From Sedimenticola thiotaurini (GTDB taxonomy: Bacteria; Pseudomonadota; Gammaproteobacteria; Chromatiales; Chromatiaceae): DNA of 64,000 nucleotides. The notes below the pieces were generated by a model. It saw only the letters and a program-made list of their open reading frames with translations. It did not search any database and was not told the origin of the DNA. Below, in pieces: positions 57,362 through 64,000 of this stretch. The stretch lies in assembly GCA_007713595.1 (NCBI GenBank), contig VMRY01000009.1:62001-126000 (forward strand), in the 5' to 3' direction. Numbering within the stretch: position 1 is the stretch's first letter; each line of letters starts with the position of its first letter. A program made the position numbers and the translations under genes.

Positions 57362-58795
57362 TTAGCAGTGTTCGCCCACACGCAATATTTTCATCACATT
57401 CGTGCCGCCCATGACCCCATTCGTATCACCTTTGGTAATAATGAGGAGGTCACCATTTCGTACCGCGCCACGTTGTAGCATCTCACTCACGATCGCCTTA
57501 TTGATATCCTGATTGTCATCACTTTTGATATCAAAGCTAACTGGGTAAACACCTCGAAATAGTGTCACTTTTCTACGCGTTGCCACATGGGAAGTCAGCG
57601 CATAGATGGGAATACCGGAGCTGATCCTGGACATCCACATCGGGGTATAACCGGTCTCTGTCCAGGCCGCAATGGCCGCCACATTGAGGTGGTTGGCCGT
57701 GTACATTGCAGCCATGGCAATCGCTTCATCAATGCGCCCAAACACACTGTTTAAGCGGTGATGAGATTTCAACACTTTGCGCTGTTTTTCCGCCTCGCAA
57801 CAGATCTTGCTCATTGCCTCAACGGTTTGCACCGGGTACTTTCCCGCTGCCGTCTCGGCCGATAGCATGACTGCATCGGTTCCATCAAGTACAGCATTGG
57901 CGACGTCAAATACCTCAGCACGGGTCGGAATCGGATGTTCAATCATCGACTCCATCATCTGGGTGGCTGTAATCGCTACTTTGTTACGTGAGCGGGCCTG
58001 TCTGATCAGACGTTTCTGTACGGCAGGCAGCTCTGCATCACCTATCTCCACACCGAGATCACCACGAGCGATCATGATCGCCTCAGAGGCCTCAATAATC
58101 GGCTCTATTACTTCCAGTGCTTCAGCACGCTCGATCTTCGAGACGATACCGCCGGTACCACCCGCCTCGCGAAGCAGCAGGCGCGCCTGATCAACATCAT
58201 CGGCACTGCGCACAAAAGAGACCGCCAGATAATCCGCCTCGATACTGGCTGCAAACCGAATGTCTTCTTTGTCTTTATCTGTTAATGCTGGCGCTGACAG
58301 GCCACCGCCCTGCTTGTTGATCCCCTTACTGTTAGAGAGCTCACCACCAGTGACCACCTTGCAGAAGATTTCAGTCTCTGAAACCTCATTCACCCACAAT
58401 ACAATCGCGCCATCCGCCAGCACCAGGGTGTCGCCCCGCTTGATATCACTGACCAACTCGGGGAATGTCATCCCGACCCGTGTTTGATCTCCATCTTTTA
58501 CGCCACACTGAGTATCCAGTATGAATGGTGCATCTTTTTCGAGCGTTATCTTTCCCTGTTTGAATCCGGTAATACGGATCTTTGGTCCCTGCAAATCAAC
58601 CAGCACACCTACCTGACGGCCACTTGCTCTCGCACGGTCACGCACAATTTCAGCACGCCGACGGTGCTCGTCATGAGTACCATGAGAGAGATTGAGACGC
58701 ACCACATCGACACCGGCGCCAATCAGCTGATCCAACACTTTGGGGTCATCAGTAGCTGGCCCCAAGGTGGCCAAAATCTTTGTTCTTCTTAACAT
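57362..58795 (-). CDS. pyk: Pyruvate kinase
   Basis: Pyruvate kinase makes ATP and pyruvate from phosphoenolpyruvate. The 477-residue protein has KILATLGPATDDP, RLNLSHGTHDEHRRR, LVDLQGPKIRI, the signature IVSKIERAEALEVI, MIARGDLGVEIG and AITATQMMESM. The C-terminal domain follows, ending with MKILRVGEHC. It lies between pgk and fba, as in some sulfur oxidisers; its place in a cluster of reversible Calvin-cycle enzymes is notable since its reaction is one-way. Confidence 0.95.
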   Translation of the reverse strand: MLRRTKILATLGPATDDPKVLDQLIGAGVDVVRLNLSHGTHDEHRRRAEIVRDRARASGRQVGVLVDLQGPKIRITGFKQGKITLEKDAPFILDTQCGVKDGDQTRVGMTFPELVSDIKRGDTLVLADGAIVLWVNEVSETEIFCKVVTGGELSNSKGINKQGGGLSAPALTDKDKEDIRFAASIEADYLAVSFVRSADDVDQARLLLREAGGTGGIVSKIERAEALEVIEPIIEASEAIMIARGDLGVEIGDAELPAVQKRLIRQARSRNKVAITATQMMESMIEHPIPTRAEVFDVANAVLDGTDAVMLSAETAAGKYPVQTVEAMSKICCEAEKQRKVLKSHHRLNSVFGRIDEAIAMAAMYTANHLNVAAIAAWTETGYTPMWMSRISSGIPIYALTSHVATRRKVTLFRGVYPVSFDIKSDDNQDINKAIVSEMLQRGAVRNGDLLIITKGDTNGVMGGTNVMKILRVGEHC

Positions 58796-58845
58796 AGTTT
58801 CTCCGGAATTACCGCTGTATCCTCACAACGGCAACCCCTTATGGT

Positions 58846-60027
58846 TTATCCTGCCGCACGACTCTCCAGCATCTCAACCGCAGGCAGCGCTTTACCCTCC
58901 AGGAACTCCAGGAAGGCACCGCCACCCGTTGAAATATAGGAGACACGATCAGCAATATTATATTTATCCACGGCAGCTAATGTATCGCCGCCACCTGCAA
59001 TCGAAAAGGCTGCTGACTCAGCAATTGCCAAGCCTAATGTCTGGGTACCAGCCCCAAACTGATCGAACTCAAAAACACCCACCGGGCCATTCCAGACGAT
59101 GGTCCCTGCCGACTTCATCATGTCGGCAAAACGAGCCGCTGTCTCTGGACCAATATCAAAAATCATGTCGTCATCCGCCACATCTTCAACCCGTTTGACG
59201 GTTGCCACTGCAGACTCTGAGAACTCTTTTCCACAGACCACGTCGGTAGGTACAGGTATCTCACCACCTTTTGATTTGGCCACTTCCATCAAACGTTTTG
59301 CTTCCGGAATCAGATCTGCCTCATAAAGGGACTTGCCCACATTGTGGCCAGCAGCGGCAATAAAGGTATTGGCAATACCACCACCCGGAATCAATTGATC
59401 AACAATCTTTGAAAGTGAATCCAGTACCGTCAACTTGGTGGAGACCTTCGAACCACCCACAATGGCAGCCATCGGCCGTGCAGGGTTATCCAACGCTTTG
59501 CCAAGTGCCTCAAGTTCGCCAGCGAGAAGCGGTCCGGCACAAGCTGTAGGTGCATAAGTACCAGCGCCGTGAGTGGAAGCTTGCGCACGATGCGCTGTTC
59601 CAAAGGCATCCATTACATAGATATCACACAGTGCCGCATACTGCTTTGAAAGGGCCTCATCATTCTTCTTCTCGCCCGCATTGAATCGAACATTCTCAAG
59701 CAGCACCACATCGCCATTATTCAGCACCGGGCTGTTCTGCAAATAGTCACTAACCAGCTTCACCTCTTTTCCAAATGCCTCTGAAAGGTAGCTTGCAACA
59801 GGTGCCAGTGAAAACTCCTCTGCATACTCACCCTCAGTCGGACGACCCAGATGAGACATCAGCATCACCTGTGCACCCGCCTTGATACAGTGTTCAATAG
59901 TGGGCATAGAGGCACGTATTCGTTTATCCGAAGCCACTTTGCCATCTTTGATAGGCACGTTCAGATCCTGACGAATCAACACCCGTTTACCGGCCAGATC
60001 GAGGTCAGTCATTTTGATAACGGACAT
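58846..60027 (-). CDS. pgk: Phosphoglycerate kinase
   Basis: Pgk interconverts 3-phosphoglycerate and 1,3-bisphosphoglycerate. From the ATG at 60027, with AGGAG 8 bases upstream, it has 393 residues and starts [20 protein letters not shown]. Motifs are [56 protein letters not shown] and [13 protein letters not shown]. The longer start at 60048 lies upstream of that ribosome site. Confidence 0.96.
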   Translation of the reverse strand: MSVIKMTDLDLAGKRVLIRQDLNVPIKDGKVASDKRIRASMPTIEHCIKAGAQVMLMSHLGRPTEGEYAEEFSLAPVASYLSEAFGKEVKLVSDYLQNSPVLNNGDVVLLENVRFNAGEKKNDEALSKQYAALCDIYVMDAFGTAHRAQASTHGAGTYAPTACAGPLLAGELEALGKALDNPARPMAAIVGGSKVSTKLTVLDSLSKIVDQLIPGGGIANTFIAAAGHNVGKSLYEADLIPEAKRLMEVAKSKGGEIPVPTDVVCGKEFSESAVATVKRVEDVADDDMIFDIGPETAARFADMMKSAGTIVWNGPVGVFEFDQFGAGTQTLGLAIAESAAFSIAGGGDTLAAVDKYNIADRVSYISTGGGAFLEFLEGKALPAVEMLESRAAG

Positions 60028-60117
60028 GGAAGAGTCTCCTGCGAGCATAGGTTTATTATTAAAAAGGAATTAGGTGAAAGCACTGTTTCAACTAAGGCCT
60101 CTTGTGAATCAAATGAG

Positions 60118-60190
60118 TACCCCGGTACGCATAAACAGGCACCGGGGTATCATTCTTCTGTCGGCAGACATGCACTCGCATGCCTGCCGG
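60118..60190. repeat. Two tandem hairpins between gap and pgk
   Basis: TACCCCGGT (60118-60126) pairs with ACCGGGGTA (60141-60149); CGGCAGACATGC (60162-60173) pairs with GCATGCCTGCCG (60178-60189) apart from one A/C position. Both lie in the 177 bases between gap and pgk, with no T tracts, so they look like mRNA stability or processing elements more than terminators. Confidence 0.7.
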
Positions 60191-60204
60191 CTATTGCCGA
60201 ATTA

Positions 60205-61227
<1,023 letters not shown>

Positions 61228-61253
61228 TTACTGCTATTTAAATTCAAAATCGA

Positions 61254-61274
61254 GGGGCAGCTTCCCACTGCCCC
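61254..61274 (-). terminator. Hairpin between tkt and gap
   Basis: GGGGCAG and CTGCCCC (7-bp arms, 7-base loop) lie 20 bases past the tkt stop, followed on the minus strand by TCGATTTTGAATTT. It could be a partial terminator or processing site lowering gap relative to tkt, or protecting tkt mRNA. Confidence 0.55.
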
Positions 61275-61294
61275 TGTGGTATTCCCAGTCAGTT

Positions 61295-63280
61295 TCAGAG
61301 CGTCTCTTCCACTGCCTTGACAACATTTTCAACGGTGAAGCCAAACTCTTTGAAGAGCTGATCAGCTGGTGCAGACTCACCAAAGTGATCAATGCCCACT
61401 ACCTTTTGCGCATACTTGTACCAGCTGGCGGTAACGCCTGCTTCGACTGCCACCCGCGCCGTTACTGCTGCTGGCAGTACTGATTCACGATAGGCCGCAT
61501 CTTGTGACTCAAAGGCATCAACAGAGGGCATGGAGACAACGCGGATCTTTTTACCTTTGCCTGCCAGCTCAGCCGCTGCATCAACTGCCAGTCCCACCTC
61601 GGAACCGGTAGCAATGAGGATGGCGTCTGGTGTGCCATCACAGTCACGCAGCACATAGCCGCCCTTGGTAATATCGGCAATCTGCTGCTCTGAACGCTGC
61701 ATGAAGGGCAGACCCTGACGGGAGAAGATCAGTGAAGTTGGTCCCGCCTGCCTCTCAATGGCGGCTTTCCACGCTACGGCCGTCTCTACGGTGTCGCAAG
61801 GTCGCCACAGCGCCATGTTAGGGATCATGCGCATGGTGGCAATCTGCTCAATCGGCTGATGAGTCGGTCCATCTTCACCCAGACCGATTGAGTCGTGGGT
61901 ATAAACAAAGATAGAACGCTGCTTCATCAGTGCCGCCATACGCAGGGCATTACGGGCATATTCGGAGAACATCAGGAAGGTTGCGCCAAACGGAATCAGA
62001 CCACCGTGCAGTGCAACACCATTCATAATGGCTGACATACCAAACTCACGTACACCGTAGTTGATGTAGTTGGATTGGGGTGTTTCAGCACGCATCGGCT
62101 TGTATCCTGACCACTCGGTGAGGTTGGAACAACCCAGGTCAGCTGAACCACCAAACAGCTCAGGCAGCATCGCTGCATAACCTTCAATAGCTGCCAATGA
62201 AGCCTGACGAGTTGCAGGGCTCTTGGCTTCCGTGTTCATCTGGGCTACAAAATCAGCTGATTTTGCACTCCAGTCTTCCGGCAGGTCACCGGCCATGCGA
62301 CGCTTAAACTCAGCCGCCAGCTCGGGATGGGCGTCTTGATAGGCGGCAAATTTACTGTTCCAGTTAGCCTCTGCTGCAGCGCCTTTCTCTTTTGCGTCCC
62401 AGCCTGCATAGACATCCGCTGGCACTTCAAATGCCGCGTGATCCCAACCCAGCGCCGCCTTGGTCAAATTAATCTCTTCCTGACCCAGTGGTGCTCCATG
62501 ACAGGCGTGACTGCCTGCCTTGTTGGGCGAACCAAAACCGATGGTGGTTTTACAGCAGATCATAGTTGGTTTATCGGTCATTGCCTTGGCAAATTCCAAG
62601 GCCTTGTTGATCGCTTCCGGATCATGTCCGTCCACATCAGGAATGACATGCCAACCATAGGCCTCAAACCGCTTGGGCGTATCATCAGAGAACCAGCCAT
62701 CCACATGACCATCAATTGAGATGCCGTTGTCATCCCAGAAGGCGATCAGCTTACCCAGACCCAGCGTTCCAGCCAGGGAACAGGCCTCGTGCGAAATGCC
62801 CTCCATCAGACAGCCATCACCAAGGAATACATAGGTGTTGTGATCAACCACTGTATGCCCATCGCGGTTGAACTCAGCCGCCAGTGCACGCTCAGCAATC
62901 GCCATGCCCACCGCATTGGTGATGCCCTGTCCGAGTGGCCCGGTCGTGGTCTCTACGCCTGGGGCATAACCATATTCCGGGTGGCCCGGGGTCTTGGAGT
63001 GAAGCTGACGAAACTGTTTCAGATCATCAATACTCAGGTCATAGCCGGTCAGGTGCAGCAACGAATAGATCAGCATGGAGCCATGACCGTTGGAGAGCAC
63101 AAAGCGGTCCCTGTCGGCCCATTTAGGGTTTGACGGGTTATGCTTCATATAGTCGTTCCAGAGCACCTCGGCGATGTCAGCCATTCCCATAGGGGCGCCC
63201 GGATGTCCGGAGTTGGCTTTCTGGACGGCATCCATACTGAGTGCACGAACGGCGTTGGCAAGATTTCTGCGTGAGGACAT
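61295..63280 (-). CDS. tkt: Transketolase
   Basis: Transketolase moves two-carbon units between sugars, in the Calvin cycle or pentose phosphate pathway. From the ATG at 63280, with AGGAGA 5 bases upstream, it has 661 residues ([19 protein letters not shown]). Motifs are [40 protein letters not shown], the TPP motif [17 protein letters not shown]-type metal region, and [19 protein letters not shown]. The 36-codon extension to 63388 is not supported. First gene of the operon. Confidence 0.97.
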   Translation of the reverse strand: MSSRRNLANAVRALSMDAVQKANSGHPGAPMGMADIAEVLWNDYMKHNPSNPKWADRDRFVLSNGHGSMLIYSLLHLTGYDLSIDDLKQFRQLHSKTPGHPEYGYAPGVETTTGPLGQGITNAVGMAIAERALAAEFNRDGHTVVDHNTYVFLGDGCLMEGISHEACSLAGTLGLGKLIAFWDDNGISIDGHVDGWFSDDTPKRFEAYGWHVIPDVDGHDPEAINKALEFAKAMTDKPTMICCKTTIGFGSPNKAGSHACHGAPLGQEEINLTKAALGWDHAAFEVPADVYAGWDAKEKGAAAEANWNSKFAAYQDAHPELAAEFKRRMAGDLPEDWSAKSADFVAQMNTEAKSPATRQASLAAIEGYAAMLPELFGGSADLGCSNLTEWSGYKPMRAETPQSNYINYGVREFGMSAIMNGVALHGGLIPFGATFLMFSEYARNALRMAALMKQRSIFVYTHDSIGLGEDGPTHQPIEQIATMRMIPNMALWRPCDTVETAVAWKAAIERQAGPTSLIFSRQGLPFMQRSEQQIADITKGGYVLRDCDGTPDAILIATGSEVGLAVDAAAELAGKGKKIRVVSMPSVDAFESQDAAYRESVLPAAVTARVAVEAGVTASWYKYAQKVVGIDHFGESAPADQLFKEFGFTVENVVKAVEETL

Positions 63281-63620
63281 ATGTCTCTCCTGTCTAAGGA
63301 TGGTTAAGTAATTCTGTTTTCTTGTCGAAGCAATCGATTTGTTCGCCTGTTCGACTGAAACCGCACACCAAATCCGGGGCGCTTTCACACTATTCTTTGA
63401 CCAACTTCTTTGGCTCTACTCGCCAGAAAGCAGGTCGATAAGCAACACCCGCATTGACCCTGCAGATGAAGCAAGCTGGATGTCATTCTTGCGCCATCGA
63501 CCCTGCGGGGCAAGCCAGATCCACTTATGGGGGTAAAAAAAACCCCGGAAAAAAATTGCAACCAATTGATTTACTGGTAATTAATTACGCACCAAGCGAA
63601 GCGGGACGTCCTATTTCAGC
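63281..63620 (-). promoter_or_regulatory. Upstream region of tkt with dyad repeats
   Basis: These 340 bases hold no gene. They contain the perfect 12-bp palindrome GTAATTAATTAC (63577-63588), overlapping a TTAC-TG-GTAA dyad (63571-63580). They also hold an imperfect direct repeat (CATTGACCCTGC at 63452-63463, CATCGACCCTGC at 63495-63506, each followed by GCAAG within 3-8 bases). A GGGG-A8-CCCC stretch lies near 63530-63547. They may regulate tkt or end the upstream gene; the LysR-type CbbR is one candidate. No clear sigma-70 promoter was identified. Confidence 0.4.
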
Positions 63621-64000
63621 TCACGCTTTCCATTTGATTGAGCACCCCATACTGGGAATCTGCTCCTCCGGTCCCTTTCCCGTCTCGGCTACTTGCCGCA
63701 TCGCCTCAAACAGCTCTCGCTTTACGCCAGCAGCGGCTGCCTCCTTTCGTCTGGCATCCAGTCGACCGCGATACTGCAATCGCAAGTTCGCATTGTAGCC
63801 AAAGAAATCAGGTGTACAGACAGCACCATAGGCCTTGGCACTGGCTTGACTCTCATCCAGTAGATAGGGAAAAGGAAACTGATACTCTTCAGCGATCCGA
63901 ATCATATTTTCAAAAGAGTCCTCTTCATAGAGTGATGGGTCGTTTGACATGATTGCCACGCTGTTAATACCAAGCATCTTCAATTCCAACGCATCACGCA
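63621..64000 (-). CDS. Thioredoxin-like/AhpC-TSA family protein, C-terminal part (cut by window edge)
   Basis: The reading frame continues past the right edge; the TTG at 63989 is not a true start, since RDA precede it in frame. The visible 125 residues (ELKMLGINSVAIMSND; FPYLLDESQASAKAYGAVCT; PDFFGYNANLRLQYRGRLD) are typical of the peroxiredoxin-like thioredoxin family that includes PRX-like proteins. The peroxidatic region lies outside the window. It is upstream of tkt on the same strand, 340 bases away, so probably a separate unit. Confidence 0.8.
   Translation of the reverse strand, partial: RDALELKMLGINSVAIMSNDPSLYEEDSFENMIRIAEEYQFPFPYLLDESQASAKAYGAVCTPDFFGYNANLRLQYRGRLDARRKEAAAAGVKRELFEAMRQVAETGKGPEEQIPSMGCSIKWKA

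Overview
This window is a chromosomal stretch of a gammaproteobacterium. It carries RNase P RNA of the bacterial A type, a complete dcw (division and cell wall) cluster in enterobacterial order, PilS/PilR-controlled type IV pilus genes, a GcvR-type regulator, a yeast-like PurC and a five-gene carbon operon (tkt-gap-pgk-pyk-fba). That operon resembles those of autotrophic sulfur oxidisers (Chromatiales or thiotrophic symbionts). This lineage guess is inference, because no RuBisCO or sulfur-oxidation gene lies in view. Base composition is near even. I saw no tRNA, CRISPR array, transposase or prophage.

Layout. 1-7777 is mostly minus strand: start of def, a GcvR-like ACT protein, pgeF, rluD, divergent bamD, then glnB, nadE, and sucC-sucD. 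7870-19635 is the plus-strand pilus region: a small membrane protein, pilS, pilR, a sigma-54 promoter, pilA, a pilin-glycosyltransferase-like gene, pilB, pilC, pilD, then coaE, zapD and yacG. 19632-27231 runs mostly minus: a Nudix/ThiE fusion, argJ, secA, an M23 peptidase, divergent dciA, and lpxC. 27541-45376 is the dcw cluster on the minus strand, from a strong Pmra promoter with three MraZ boxes through mraZ, rsmH, ftsL, ftsI, murE, murF, mraY, murD, ftsW, murG, murC, (a 48-codon small ORF), murB, ddlB, ftsQ, ftsA and ftsZ.

45656-46021 is rnpB, divergent from argD-argF. 48378-55962 is a looser accessory stretch: dodecin, a metallo-beta-lactamase-fold protein, two proteins of unknown function, an orphan Xre/MbcA/ParS-type antitoxin-like protein, purC, a glutaredoxin, srkA, a soluble zinc-binding chemoreceptor and a zinc-ribbon membrane protein. 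56188-63280 is the tkt-gap-pgk-pyk-fba operon with hairpins between its genes. The window ends in a partial thioredoxin/AhpC-like gene.

Most of the window is conserved core biology. I found no convincing wholly new system. The least explained items are the small ORF coupled to murB, the orphan antitoxin-like gene facing an unknown 123-residue protein, the conserved-looking 145-residue protein, the zinc-ribbon membrane protein, the probable pilin glycosylation module, and the repeat-bearing region upstream of tkt. Several starts were moved from the longest ORF to starts supported by ribosome binding sites or family alignment (rluD, glnB, pilB, zapD, lpxC, mraY, mraZ, argD, dodecin, srkA, pgk, gap, tkt).
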